Below, piece by piece: positions 51,278 through 61,400 of a stretch of 64,000 bases of DNA (positions are counted from its first letter, which is position 1; every line of letters begins with the position of its first letter). This DNA comes from Microvirga flocculans ATCC BAA-817. GTDB lineage: Bacteria > Pseudomonadota > Alphaproteobacteria > Rhizobiales > Beijerinckiaceae. The stretch spans positions 291,036-355,035 of the forward strand of contig NZ_JAEA01000003.1 in assembly GCF_000518665.1 (NCBI RefSeq). Direction: 5' to 3'. The notes under the pieces are model-generated. The model did no database searches. It worked only from the letters and a program-made list of their open reading frames with translations, and was not told the DNA's origin. The position numbers and the translations under genes were made by a program.

Positions 51278-51783
51278 GACAGGCCTGTTCCTGTCTCGCG
51301 CTGGAACGCGATGAGATCGAGTGCGGGCGCATCGCGGCCGAAACCCGTCAGCAGACAATGGACCTGCCCGCGATGATGGGTCTGGTGGTTGAAGAAGTGG
51401 CTCAGCACCGGAGCCAGGGGCTGCTCGATGTCGGTGGGGTTCGTGATGGTCCGGTAGCGGAGGCGGCCTGCAAGATCGGCCTCGGTGAGACGGTCGATAT
51501 AGGCGACGATCCGCGCGTCCTCCGTCTCGCGCGCGGTGCGAAGATCGGCAAGGTTGTCGAACAGGATGGCATCGAGCCGCGTCGGCGCGTCCCCTTCGCC
51601 CGTGAAACGCTTCATCCAGATGCGGTCTGTGGCGAGAAGGTGATTGAGGGTGCCGTGCACGGATTTGAAGAACGCCCCGCGATCCGCCCGGTAATCCGCA
51701 TCCGGCAATTGCGCCGCCGCATCGTAGAGGCGCCGGTTGCACCAGGCATTGTAGCCGGCGAGCATGGCATAGAGACGTTTCAT
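51274..51783 (-). CDS. DinB-family protein
   Basis: A 169-residue four-helix-bundle protein, start MKRLYAMLAGYNAWCNRRLY. Three metal-binding histidines can be found: one in SVHGTLNHLLATDRIW and two in HFFNHQTHHRGQVHCLL. DinB proteins bind a divalent metal and some serve as thiol-dependent transferases; DNA-damage regulation is not general. It is the first gene of the pair with the thioesterase. Confidence 0.88.
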   Translation of the reverse strand: MKRLYAMLAGYNAWCNRRLYDAAAQLPDADYRADRGAFFKSVHGTLNHLLATDRIWMKRFTGEGDAPTRLDAILFDNLADLRTARETEDARIVAYIDRLTEADLAGRLRYRTITNPTDIEQPLAPVLSHFFNHQTHHRGQVHCLLTGFGRDAPALDLIAFQRETGTGLS

Positions 51784-51894
51784 GAAAGGGCTCCTCGTGT
51801 CGTCCTGATTCTAAGGGTCGACACATTAGAGCATCGGACAGGAAAGTGTTTCTGCAATTTCCCGTCCGCTGCTTCCTTCTCGGAGACGCTCATC

Positions 51895-51919
51895 CCGGAC
51901 GCCGCTCCACGGCGTCCGG
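51895..51919 (-). terminator. Hairpin after the fatty-acid oxidation operon
   Basis: A perfect 10-bp stem (CCGGACGCCG / CGGCGTCCGG) with a 5-nt loop stands 15 bp after the last gene of the operon. It has no T tail, so it may slow or stop transcription together with Rho, or guard the mRNA 3' end. Confidence 0.55.
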
Positions 51920-51933
51920 AAGACGATGGGCGA

Positions 51934-54141
51934 TCAAGCCGCCTTCTTCGCGGCAGCGCGGCCGTAGAAGGTCTCGCCGGAGGCCGCCATGTCGAGGAGA
52001 AGCTTCGGCGGGGCGAAGCGGTCGCCGTGCCTGGCCTGGAGCGTCCGGCACAGCTCCACGAAGGTCTTGGGGCCCATGAAGTCGATGTAGGAGAGCGCAC
52101 CGCCCGTATAGGGCGCGAAGCCGAAGCCGAGGATCGAGCCCACATCCGCCTCCCGCGGATCGGTGATGACGCCCTCTTCAACCGTGCGCGCGGCCTCCAG
52201 CGCCTGCGTGACGAGGAGGCGCTGCTTGAGCTCCTGCATATCGACCAGCTCAGCTTCCTGGTGCTTGGCCTGGAGATCCTTCAGGCCAGGCCAGAGGTGC
52301 TTCGGGCCGCTCTCCGGATAGTCGTAGAATCCCTTGCGGTTCTTGCGGCCGAGACGCCCTTCCTTCTCCACGAGCGTGGTGAGCAGCGCCTCCTGCTGCG
52401 GCACGATGGCGACCTCGCCGAGCTGCGCCTTGGTGGCGCGCAGGATCTTGAGGCCCAGATCGACGCCGACCTCGTCGTTGAGCGACAGGGGGCCGACCGG
52501 CATGCCGGCCTGCTTGCCCGCCTGTTCGATCATGGCCGCCGGAACGCCCTCGGTGAGCATGAGATGGCCTTCGAGGATGTAGGCCAGCACGCAGCGATTA
52601 GCGAAGAAGCCGCGCGAGTCGTTGACGACGATCGGCGTCTTCTTGATGAGGCGAACATAGTCGAGCGCCGTGGCGAGCGCCTTGTCGCCCGTCTCCTTGC
52701 CGAGAATGATCTCGACCAGCATCATCTTCTCGACCGGCGAAAAGAAATGGATGCCGATAAACTGCCCGGGCTTCTTCGAGCCCTGGGCGAGCCCCGAGAT
52801 CGGAAGGGTCGAGGTGTTGGAGGCGAAGATGCAGTCCGGACGGATCGCGGCCTCCACCTTCTGGATCACCTCGGCCTTCACCTTCGGGTCCTCGAAAACC
52901 GCCTCGATCACGAGATCGCAATCCTTCAGGTCGCCGTAATCGGCAGAAGCCGTGATGCGCGCAAGAAGCGCGTCGCGATCGGCCGTCTTGGCGCGGCCCT
53001 TCATGATCTGGTCGGACATGAGCTTGTGCGAATGCGCCTTGCCCTTCTCCGCCGCCTCCACGTCGCGGTCGATGAGCACGACCTCGAGCCCCGCATGGGC
53101 GGTGACATAGGCCACGCTCGCGCCCATGAAGCCCGCGCCGACGACACCGACCTTCCTGATGGTCGTGGGCGGCACGTCCTTCGGCCGGCGCGCGCCCTTG
53201 TTCAGGTCCTGCATGGAGATGAACAGCGTGCGGATCATCGCCGCCGCTTCCTTCGAGCGCAGGATCTTGGCGAACCAGCGCGACTCCCCCTTCAAGGCAA
53301 GATCCATCGGCAGCTGGAGGCCTTGATAGACCGTCTCGAGGATCGCGCGGATCGCCGGGTAGTTGTCCTGCGTTTCGCGGCGGTAGATGGCGTTGGCCGG
53401 AGGCCAGATCTGCATGCCGGCGGCGGAATAGACCTTGTTGGACGGCAGCTTGAAGCCCTTCTGGTCCCACGGCGCGACCGCCGATCCGCCCTGCCTGATC
53501 CATTCCTTCGCGGTCTCGACAATCTGGTCGCGCGGCGCGACCGCGTGAACGAGGCCCATGTTGCGTGCCATGAGGGGGCGGATCTGCTCGCCCTTGAAGA
53601 GCATCTGCAAGGCGTCGCCCGTCTGCATGAGGCGCGCCACGCGCTGGGTGCCGCCTGCGCCCGGGAAGAGACCGACCTTCACTTCGGGAAGGCCGACGCG
53701 GGTGGAATCCACATCGGACAGAACGCGGAAATGGCAGGCGAGCGCCAGCTCGAAGGCGCCGCCGAGGCACACGCCATGAACGGCAGCGGCGAAGGGCTTG
53801 CCGCAGGTTTCGAGGCGGCGATAGAGCAGCGAGAGCTTGCGCGATTCCTCGAACAGGAAGGAGGTCGCAGCCTCCTCGCCCTTCTCCTTGGCCACGCGCA
53901 TGTATTCCGCGTTCGACGCCTGGAGCATGGTGAGGTCAGCGCCGCCGGAGAAGGCCTCCTTGCCGGAGGTGATGACGCAGCCCTTGATGGCCTCGTCTGC
54001 GGCGACCTTCTCGATGATCCGGGACAGCTCGTCCATCACCTGAGCCGTGATGACGTTCATGGAGCGTCCGGGCATGTCCCAAGTGGCGAGCGCGATTCCG
54101 TCGGCATCGACCTCGAAGCGGAAATTGGTGAAGTTCGTCAT
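51934..54141 (-). CDS. Enoyl-CoA hydratase / 3-hydroxyacyl-CoA dehydrogenase (FadB/FadJ-like)
   Basis: A 735-residue fusion for beta-oxidation. The crotonase domain is at about residues 1-190, with the oxyanion segment FSGGADLTMLQ and VHGVCLGGAFELALACHF. The NAD domain begins at about residue 325 with VGVVGAGFMGASVAYVTAHA. The catalytic part is IGIHFFSPVEKMMLVEII, and two C-terminal helical domains complete the dehydrogenase. It hydrates enoyl-CoA and oxidises the 3-hydroxy product. It partners with the thiolase encoded just upstream, and is the last gene of a minus-strand operon beginning with the acyl-CoA dehydrogenase. Confidence 0.92.
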   Translation of the reverse strand: MTNFTNFRFEVDADGIALATWDMPGRSMNVITAQVMDELSRIIEKVAADEAIKGCVITSGKEAFSGGADLTMLQASNAEYMRVAKEKGEEAATSFLFEESRKLSLLYRRLETCGKPFAAAVHGVCLGGAFELALACHFRVLSDVDSTRVGLPEVKVGLFPGAGGTQRVARLMQTGDALQMLFKGEQIRPLMARNMGLVHAVAPRDQIVETAKEWIRQGGSAVAPWDQKGFKLPSNKVYSAAGMQIWPPANAIYRRETQDNYPAIRAILETVYQGLQLPMDLALKGESRWFAKILRSKEAAAMIRTLFISMQDLNKGARRPKDVPPTTIRKVGVVGAGFMGASVAYVTAHAGLEVVLIDRDVEAAEKGKAHSHKLMSDQIMKGRAKTADRDALLARITASADYGDLKDCDLVIEAVFEDPKVKAEVIQKVEAAIRPDCIFASNTSTLPISGLAQGSKKPGQFIGIHFFSPVEKMMLVEIILGKETGDKALATALDYVRLIKKTPIVVNDSRGFFANRCVLAYILEGHLMLTEGVPAAMIEQAGKQAGMPVGPLSLNDEVGVDLGLKILRATKAQLGEVAIVPQQEALLTTLVEKEGRLGRKNRKGFYDYPESGPKHLWPGLKDLQAKHQEAELVDMQELKQRLLVTQALEAARTVEEGVITDPREADVGSILGFGFAPYTGGALSYIDFMGPKTFVELCRTLQARHGDRFAPPKLLLDMAASGETFYGRAAAKKAA

Positions 54142-54167
54142 GATGGTTCTCCCGTTCCCGCCTGTTC

Positions 54168-55376
54168 TCAAACCCGCTCGATGATCGCGGCCGTGCCCAT
54201 GCCGGCGGCGACGCAGAGAGTGACGAGCGCCGTCTGCTTGTTCGTGCGCTCCAGCTCGTCGAGCACCGTGCCGAGGATCATGGCGCCGGTCGCGCCGAGG
54301 GGGTGGCCCATGGCAATGGCGCCGCCATTCACGTTGACCTTCGCAGGATCGAGGTCCAGCGCCTGGATATAGCGCAGCACGACGGACGAGAACGCCTCGT
54401 TGATCTCGAAAAGATCGATGTCGTTCGTCGTCATGCCGGCCTTCCTGAGCGCAAGCTCCGACACGTCGATGGGACCTGTGAGCATGAGCGCCAGATCGGA
54501 GCCGATGGAGGCGAAGCCCTTGAGGCGCGCGCGCGGCTTCAGCCCCGCCTTCGCGCCGCCCTCCTTCGAGCCCACGAGAACGGCGGCCGCGCCGTCGACG
54601 ATGCCGGACGAGTTCCCGGCATGGTGCACATGATTGACGAACTCCACATCCGGATGCGCAGCGATCGCCACCGCGTCGAAGCCGCCCATCTCGCCCATCT
54701 GCACGAAGGCGGCCTTGAGCTGTCCGAGCGACTGCATGTCCGTCTGCGGCCGCATGTGCTCGTCCTTCGCGAGGATGGTGAGACCGTTGACGTCCTTCAC
54801 CGGCACGATGGACTTGGCAAAGCGCCCCTCGTCCCAGGCCCTGGCCGCGCGCTTCTGCGACTCCACGGCGAAGGCGTCCACGTCGTCGCGCGAGAAGCCG
54901 TATTTCGTCGCGATCAGGTCCGCCGAGATGCCCTGCGGCAGGAAGTAATTGTCGATGGCGATGCCCGGATCGACGGGCCATGCGCCGCCGGACGCGCCCA
55001 TGCCCACGCGGCTCATGGATTCCACGCCGCCGCCGATGGCGATGTCCTTCATGCCCGACATGACCTGCGCGGCCGCCAGATTGACCGCGTCGAGGCCCGA
55101 GGCGCAGAAGCGGTTGATCTGAATGCCGGGCACCTCCTTGCCGAAGCCTGCCTTGAGCGCCGCCGCGCGCGCGATGTCGCCGCCCGCTTCGCCGACCGGG
55201 TCGACGCAGCCGAGCACCACATCCTCGACCAGCTTCGGGTCGAGGTCGTTGCGGCGGCGGATCGCATCGAGCGCGGTGACGGCGAGATCGACCGCCGCGA
55301 CCTCGTGCAGCGCACCGTCCGGCTTGCCGCGCCCGCGCGGCGTGCGGACGGCGTCGTAGATATAGGCTTCAGCCAT
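54168..55376 (-). CDS. Acetyl-CoA acyltransferase (thiolase)
   Basis: A 402-residue thiolase that cleaves 3-ketoacyl-CoA with CoA in the last beta-oxidation step. The nucleophile Cys is in RFCASGLDAVNLAAAQ, the His in GGAIAMGHPLGATGAM, and the second Cys in TLCVAAGMG. The start MAEAYIYDAVRTPRGRG is the usual one. It stands between the hydratase/dehydrogenase gene (26 bp) and the acyl-CoA dehydrogenase gene. It should form an alpha2-beta2 complex with the former. Confidence 0.93.
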   Translation of the reverse strand: MAEAYIYDAVRTPRGRGKPDGALHEVAAVDLAVTALDAIRRRNDLDPKLVEDVVLGCVDPVGEAGGDIARAAALKAGFGKEVPGIQINRFCASGLDAVNLAAAQVMSGMKDIAIGGGVESMSRVGMGASGGAWPVDPGIAIDNYFLPQGISADLIATKYGFSRDDVDAFAVESQKRAARAWDEGRFAKSIVPVKDVNGLTILAKDEHMRPQTDMQSLGQLKAAFVQMGEMGGFDAVAIAAHPDVEFVNHVHHAGNSSGIVDGAAAVLVGSKEGGAKAGLKPRARLKGFASIGSDLALMLTGPIDVSELALRKAGMTTNDIDLFEINEAFSSVVLRYIQALDLDPAKVNVNGGAIAMGHPLGATGAMILGTVLDELERTNKQTALVTLCVAAGMGTAAIIERV

Positions 55377-55512
55377 GGAGGCCTCCCTGATTGATTGTGC
55401 GACATCCCGGGCAAGCGACGCGCGACCCGGGATCGTTTTCAGAGTTAAGTTCGTCACTCATCGCGCGATCCCGGCTCTCCGCTCATGCTCCGGCCGGGAT
55501 GACGCATGTCTC

Positions 55513-57306
55513 TTAGAAGGCCTCGACCGGCATCGCCATGGTCGTGTCCGCGCCCGTGGTGATGCGGGCGAGGCGCGTGGCAGTTTCGGGCATCAGGCGT
55601 TCCATGAAGAAGCGGCCGGTGAGCAGCTTGGCGTCCATGGCCTCGGCGGAGCCGTTTCCTTGAGCCTTCCTCGCCTGCGCGGCCTTCGCCATCCTGGCCC
55701 ACATATAGCCCATGACCACGAGGCCGAAGAGGTGCATGTAATCGGTCGCGCCCGCGCCCGCATTGTCGGGCTTGGCCATGGCGTTCTGCATGAACCACAT
55801 GGTGGCCTGCTGGAGATGGCCGAGGCCCTGCTGCAGCGGAGCGACATAGGCCTTCATGGCCTCGTCGCCGGCATTCTCCTGGCAGAAGGCGCCGACCTCG
55901 TTGAAGAAGGTCATGACGGCGCGCCCGCCATCCTTGCCGAGCTTGCGGCCGACAAGATCCATGGCCTGGATGCCGTTGGCACCCTCGTAGATCATGGCGA
56001 TGCGGGCATCGCGCACGAACTGCGACATGCCCCATTCCTCGATATAGCCGTGGCCGCCGAACATCTGCTGCGCCTTCACGGCGTTGTCGAAGCCGAGATC
56101 GGTGAGCACGCCCTTCGCCACCGGGGTCATCAGCCCCATGTAGTCGTCGGCCACCTGCCGCGCGGCCTCGTCGGAGGAGCGGTGCGCGATGTCGCTATTG
56201 AGGCCCGTCCAGACGATGAGGGCGCGGGCCGCTTCGTTGACGGCCTTGATGGAGAGAAGCGTGCGGCGCACATCCGGATGCACGATGATCGGATCAGCAG
56301 GCTTGTCGGGGAACTTCGCGCCCGTGAGCGCACGGCCCTGGAGGCGGTCCTTGGCATAGGCGACGGCGTTCTGATAGGCGACCTCGGAAACGGCAAGACC
56401 TTGCACTCCGACGGCGAGGCGCGCCTCGTTCATCATCACGAACATGGCGTTGAGGCCGCGATTGGCCTCGCCCACGAGCCAGCCCTTCGCGCCGTCATAG
56501 TTCATGACGCAGGTGGCGTTGCCGTGAATGCCCATCTTGTGTTCCAGGGAGCCGCAGGACACCCCGTTGCGCTCGCCGACAGAGCCGTCCGCATTTACGA
56601 GGAATTTCGGCACCACGAAAAGCGAGATGCCCTTGGTGCCCTGAGGCGCGCCTTCGATGCGGGCCAGAACCAGATGGACGATGTTCTCCGCCATGTCGTG
56701 CTCGCCGGCGGAAATGAAGATCTTGGTGCCGGAGATCGCATAGGAGCCGTCGCCGTTGGGCACCGCCTTGGACTTGAGCAGGCCGAGATCCGTGCCGCAA
56801 TGGGGCTCGGTGAGGTTCATGGTGCCGGTCCAGGCGCCCTCGACCATCTTGGGCAGATAGGTGCGCTTCTGCTCCTCCGTGCCGTGCACGAGGAGGGCCG
56901 CGATCGCACCCTGCGTCAGGCCCGGATACATGCCGAGCGCGAGGTTCGCCGAAGAGACGAATTCCTGCATGACCGTGTTGAGGACGGAAGGAAGGCCTTG
57001 GCCGCCGAACTCCTCCGGGACGGCGAGCCCCATCCAGCCTCCGGCGGTATAGGCCTCATAGGCCTCCTTGAATCCCTTCGGGGTCGTCACTGATCCGTCC
57101 GGGTTGCGGGTGCAGCCCTCCTGGTCGCCCGAGAGGTTGAGCGGGGCGAAAACCTCCTCGCAGAGCTTGGCGCCCTCGGCGAGGATCGCCTCCACCATGT
57201 CGGGGGTCGCATCGGCGAAACCCGGCAGGTTGTTGTGACGGGCAATCGGAAAAACGTCGTTCAGGAGGAAGAGGACGTCTTCGACGGGGGCCTTGTAGAC
57301 CGGCAT
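55513..57306 (-). CDS. Acyl-CoA dehydrogenase (with C-terminal extension)
   Basis: A 597-residue FAD enzyme for the first step of beta-oxidation. The N-terminal domain begins MPVYKAPVEDVLFLLNDVF, which marks the long acyl-CoA dehydrogenase family with an extra C-terminal domain. The FAD region is MNLTEPHCGTDLGLLKSKA, and QMFGGHGYIEEWGMSQFVRD is near the active site. It lies upstream of the thiolase on the same strand with a 136-bp gap. A palindrome with 7-bp arms stands 65 bp before its start, the probable operator. Confidence 0.9.
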   Translation of the reverse strand: MPVYKAPVEDVLFLLNDVFPIARHNNLPGFADATPDMVEAILAEGAKLCEEVFAPLNLSGDQEGCTRNPDGSVTTPKGFKEAYEAYTAGGWMGLAVPEEFGGQGLPSVLNTVMQEFVSSANLALGMYPGLTQGAIAALLVHGTEEQKRTYLPKMVEGAWTGTMNLTEPHCGTDLGLLKSKAVPNGDGSYAISGTKIFISAGEHDMAENIVHLVLARIEGAPQGTKGISLFVVPKFLVNADGSVGERNGVSCGSLEHKMGIHGNATCVMNYDGAKGWLVGEANRGLNAMFVMMNEARLAVGVQGLAVSEVAYQNAVAYAKDRLQGRALTGAKFPDKPADPIIVHPDVRRTLLSIKAVNEAARALIVWTGLNSDIAHRSSDEAARQVADDYMGLMTPVAKGVLTDLGFDNAVKAQQMFGGHGYIEEWGMSQFVRDARIAMIYEGANGIQAMDLVGRKLGKDGGRAVMTFFNEVGAFCQENAGDEAMKAYVAPLQQGLGHLQQATMWFMQNAMAKPDNAGAGATDYMHLFGLVVMGYMWARMAKAAQARKAQGNGSAEAMDAKLLTGRFFMERLMPETATRLARITTGADTTMAMPVEAF

Positions 57307-57370
57307 TCGGATGTCTCCCAGGTCGGTTGCCGACACCCATCTTCCCATACGGGACAGCGCCGGCCAAGCG

Positions 57371-57392
57371 GATAGTTCACATATAAACTATC
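57371..57392 (-). promoter_or_regulatory. Operator-like palindrome before the beta-oxidation operon
   Basis: A perfect GATAGTT-N8-AACTATC palindrome in AT-rich DNA, 65 bp upstream of the acyl-CoA dehydrogenase start. It has the same arm-loop-arm plan as the palindrome before the MerR gene at 58123-58146, though a different arm sequence. A regulator of this operon probably binds here. Confidence 0.5.
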
Positions 57393-57574
57393 TGTCCGTT
57401 TTGGGAAGAGGCGAGGCGACAATTCTTTCGGGGGACATGCGGGCCGACCGCCGGGCCCGGACCTCCCTCCCCGCTTCCTCTCTCCCAGCGCATTTCGAGA
57501 GACGCATGGGATGAATCCTGAAAGCGTCAATCCGCGCTTCCGACCTCAGTCCCGGCAAGCGCCGGCCACCGAAC

Positions 57575-57624
57575 AAAAAAGCCCCTCCGGCAACAGGCGC
57601 TGCGCCTGCGACCGAAGGGGCTTT
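57575..57624 (-). terminator. Rho-independent terminator after the MerR gene
   Basis: On the minus strand, arms AAAGCCCCT / AGGGGCTTT enclose a second inner hairpin (CAGGCG / CGCCTG) and are followed by TTTTTT. It lies 29 bp after the MerR stop and parts that gene from the acyl-CoA dehydrogenase. Confidence 0.88.
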
Positions 57625-57652
57625 CGAGGAAATTCGCCGGAAGCCGGGCGGA

Positions 57653-58078
57653 TCAGGCGGCGGCGGCCATGCTCGCGCGGCGGGCCCGAAGCTCAGCCAG
57701 GGCCTCTTCGATGTCCTTCTTCTGCTGCTCGAGATGGCGGATCTGGTCCTCGACCTGATCGAGCGAGAGCTTGAGATTCATGGCGGGACCGTCGCCCGAG
57801 CGCTCCTCGGCGACCATGGCGCGGATCTCAGTCAGGGTGAAGCCGAGCTGCTTGCCCTTGAGGATCACCGACAGGCGCTCACGGTCACGGGCGTCGTAGA
57901 TGCGCGCCGTCCCGTCGCGGCGGGGGGAGAGAAGCCCGCGGTCTTCGTAGAACCGCAAGGTGCGCAACGTCACCCCGAACTCGCGCGCCAGATCGCCGAT
58001 CGTATAGAATTTCGCACCCTCGCCGGCTTCCCCGGCGGCCGCGCTGCCTGCAATTTGATCCATCATACGCCCCGTCAT
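57653..58078 (-). CDS. MerR-family transcriptional regulator
   Basis: A 141-residue regulator. The helix-turn-helix is FYTIGDLAREFGVTLRTLRF and the wing YEDRGLLSPRRDGTARIYD; a dimerising coiled coil (QVEDQIRHLEQQKKDIEEAL) ends the protein. No metal-binding cysteines are seen at the C-terminus, so it is not a metal sensor. It stands before an acyl-CoA dehydrogenase, thiolase and hydratase/dehydrogenase, as LiuR/FadR-like MerR proteins do in related bacteria, and likely controls them with an acyl-CoA signal. The start is unsure: MTGRMMDQIAG at 58078 is taken, and two more ATGs follow within 5 codons. Confidence 0.85.
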   Translation of the reverse strand: MTGRMMDQIAGSAAAGEAGEGAKFYTIGDLAREFGVTLRTLRFYEDRGLLSPRRDGTARIYDARDRERLSVILKGKQLGFTLTEIRAMVAEERSGDGPAMNLKLSLDQVEDQIRHLEQQKKDIEEALAELRARRASMAAAA

Positions 58079-58122
58079 TTGTCTTTCTTGGTTCCGTGCC
58101 GTGAGCACATCTCCTTTGGTAA

Positions 58123-58146
58123 TGAAATAATATAACATTTATTTCA
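58123..58146 (-). promoter_or_regulatory. Operator-like palindrome before the MerR gene
   Basis: TGAAATAA-N8-TTATTTCA is a perfect 8-bp-arm palindrome in an AT-rich island. On the minus strand it overlaps a promoter candidate, TTGCAA with TATATT 16 bp away. This suits autoregulation by the MerR protein. Confidence 0.55.
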
Positions 58147-58428
58147 AAACTTGCAAGAGTATTGCGCTGGACTTATGCCGCTGGGGCAGAGGAATGTGAC
58201 GAAACGCACTTAACCCTAGGGAACGACCTCCCTTCTGCAGGGCGAGCGATGGGTTAATCCCCTCTGTTTAACGGGTTTTTTACCACGACGAACCAAAGGT
58301 GCAGGCAGCGGACAAGGGACCTGGAAGCATGGTGATTCGCATCCTTCCGGCTTTTCGGCCCGCGAGGCGGGCATCGGCACTGGCCATGTCCGGCTCCAGT
58401 ATTCTTTGCGTATCCCGCGAGCCCGGCC

Positions 58429-61400
58429 ATGAGACGACACGTCCTCTCGAGACTTGATGACCTGGACCTCGATGCCCGCGAACTGGCCATGGCCGCGGCG
58501 CGCCGGGCGGGCCTGAGCCTCGATGAATGGGCGGTCGCCGTGCTCGCCGCGTCCGAGGAGCGCCCTGCCCCGCCCCGTCCGGCACCGCGCAGGACCAGCG
58601 ACCTCGACGCCCTGATCGCCCGCATGACGCCCCCGTCGCGTCCGCAGCCGCGCCGGGACTACGATACCTTGATGGCGGCGGTCGCCGCCGAGGGCGAGCG
58701 CCAGGCCCGGGATCAGTCGTCCCGCACGGCCATCGCGCTGGAATCCATGGCGAGCTGGATCGAGCAGGCAGAGGTCCGGCTCAACGAGGCCGCCCGCACC
58801 TCGGCGGACCAGCGGGACCGGATTGCGGCGGTTCTTTCCGAAACCCTGTCGTCCCTCAAGGACCGCCTCGATGCCGTCGAGCGCAGCATCGCCGCGGAGC
58901 AAGCTCCGCCGCGCCTCGAATTTCCCATGGAGGAGGCGATCAAGGCACTCGCCCCCGTATCGGACACGCTGGCCGGCCTGCGGGCCGACATGTCACGGCT
59001 CGCCACCCGCCTGGAACGGCCCGATCCGGCTCTGGCCCCCGCCGTGGAGACGATCCGCGGCGAGATCGACAGCCTTCGCTCCGGCATGGGCCAGCTGGCG
59101 ACGCGCACGGACATCCTGGCCATCGATGCCGCCCTCGGCTCGATCGCGAAGGAGCTCGGACAGGGACCGACGACGAAGGATCTGCGCACCCTCGCAAGCT
59201 CGATCACCGTCCTCTACGAGCAGATCCAATGCCTCTCGGACGAGGTGAGCGAAGGGCTGCACCGGCGCATCGGCCGTGACATCGACCTGCTCAAGGGCAA
59301 GATCGACGCTCTCGCTGCGAGCGGCGTCGACCGCTCCGTCATCGACTTCCTGAGCGGCCAGATCGTCGACATCCGCCAGGACCTGGCCAACCGGGCCGAG
59401 CCTCATCAGATCGGCAGGCTCTCGGAGGAGATCGAGAGCCTGGGCCGCCAGATCGTGGACCTGCGCCTCAGCCAGGCGAGCAAGGACGACTTCCAGGCGC
59501 TAAAGACGTCCCTCGACGATGTGTGTTCGGCTCTCTCCGTCACCGTGGCCGCGCAGGAGGCGAGCAGGGTGCCCGAGCAGCTGGAACGTCTCGACCAGCG
59601 TCTCGACCTCCTGGCCGCCCGGCCCGAACCGAAGCCGGTCGATCTTTCTCCCATCACCGACCAGCTCGCGCTCCTGACCGACCGCATGGCCACCCTGTCC
59701 GCACCCCGCGACGGGAACGGAGATGCCATGGCGGAGATGATGGAGCGGCTGTCGTCCCGGTTCGAAACCGCGGCCATGCGCGCGGCTCCCTCCCATGAGC
59801 CCCTGCTGGAGCGTTTCGACCGGATCGAAGAGGAGCTGCGCCAGCTCGGCGAACGGACCGAAACCGGCGGAATAGCGCAGATGCTGCGCGCTCTCGGCGA
59901 GAAGATGGACCGTACTCCGCAGAAGGCGGGATTCGATACCCTCGAAAGGCAGATCAGGGATCTGGCCGGACGCCTCGATCGGATCCCCGGCGAGTCCCTG
60001 CAGAAGGTTCTGGGCGAAACCGCGAGCCAGCTTCAGGGCCTGCAATCCGAAGCCTCCGGCATTGCGGAGCGCGCGGCGAAGGCCGTGCTCGACGGCATCC
60101 GCCCGGCCCTGCCGGATGCGGGGGATCTCGACGCGCTCAAGCACGGCGTGGTGGAGCTGAAAGCCCTGCACAGCCGCACCGACAGGAAGACGCAGGAGAC
60201 GCTGCGCGCCGTTCACGATGCGCTCGAAGCCCTGGTTTCCCGGCTTGCGAACCCGGTCGCGCCCCCGCCCGGCGGCTCCGCGCCCGAACCGGAACCGAAG
60301 CCGCTGCTGCCTGCGGACCGCCTCGAAGCCGCGGTGCGCAGGCTGCACGCGGCCACCCTATCCCAGATCGAGGAGATTGCCCCGCCCGGAACGCTCGGCG
60401 CCCCGGTCTCCGCCATGCCAGCGACGGCGCCCGCGACGCCCGCTGCACCGGAAGCGGTCCGCAGCCATGTCCGCTCCACGCTCATTGCCGCGGCCCGCCG
60501 GGCCGCTCACGCCACTGCGCCAGAGCCAGCCGTCGCAGAGGCTCCCGCGCCCATGGCGCAGGAGATTGTTCAGCCTGACACCCCTGAACCGGCGGACGCA
60601 GCCGCGCCGGAGCCTGCCTCCGCCTCCCTCTTCGAGCGCCTGCGCCGGAGCTTCGACAGCAACCGCCGCCCGCTTCTCTTCGGCCTCCCCTTCCTGGTTC
60701 TCGCCATCGGCGCAGCCCAGATCCTGTCGAGCGAGCGGAAGGACCTGGCTCTGGCCGCTCAGGCGAACGGCGGGCAACAGGAAATGGTGCAGGCCGCCGA
60801 GGCGAAGCCCGCTGAAACGGCGAGCCTTGCCGCTCCCGACAATGCCGGCCTGTTCCAGGCCGCGAGCCTCGCATCCGAAACGCCCGCTCCGGTGCCCTTG
60901 GCGGCGGGCAAGTTCCGCGTCGACCCCGCCACGGTCGGCGAGATCCCGACGGAGGCCCCGGCCTTCCTGCGCGTTTCGGCTCTCTCGGGCGATGCGGCCG
61001 CCCTGTATGCGATCGCGGTCCGCGCTGCCGAAGGACGCGGCATGACCCAGGACATGGCCCTCGCCGCCCGGCTCTTCGAGCGGGCGGCCCAGGCGGGCCT
61101 CCCGGCAGCCCAGGAACGGCTTGCGATGATGCACGAGAAAGGCGTCGGCGTGACGCGCGATCTCCGGCAGGCCGCCTTCTGGTACGAGCGGGCGGCCCTC
61201 GGCGGGCATGTCCGCGCCATGCACAACCTCGCCACCCTCCTCGCCTCCGGGTCCGGCGGGAAGCCGGATTACGCCGCCGCCCTGCGCTGGTACACCGAAG
61301 CCGCCGAGTCCGGGTTCCGGGACAGCCAGTTCAACGCGGGCCTCCTCCTGGCGCGCGGCATCGGCGCGAAGCCCGACCTGTCCAGGGCCTATCACTGGTT

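Noticed and set aside
51358..54372. A 1004-codon frame antisense to the beta-oxidation genes
   Set aside because: It is a shadow of three recognised genes on the minus strand and has no domain or ribosome site.
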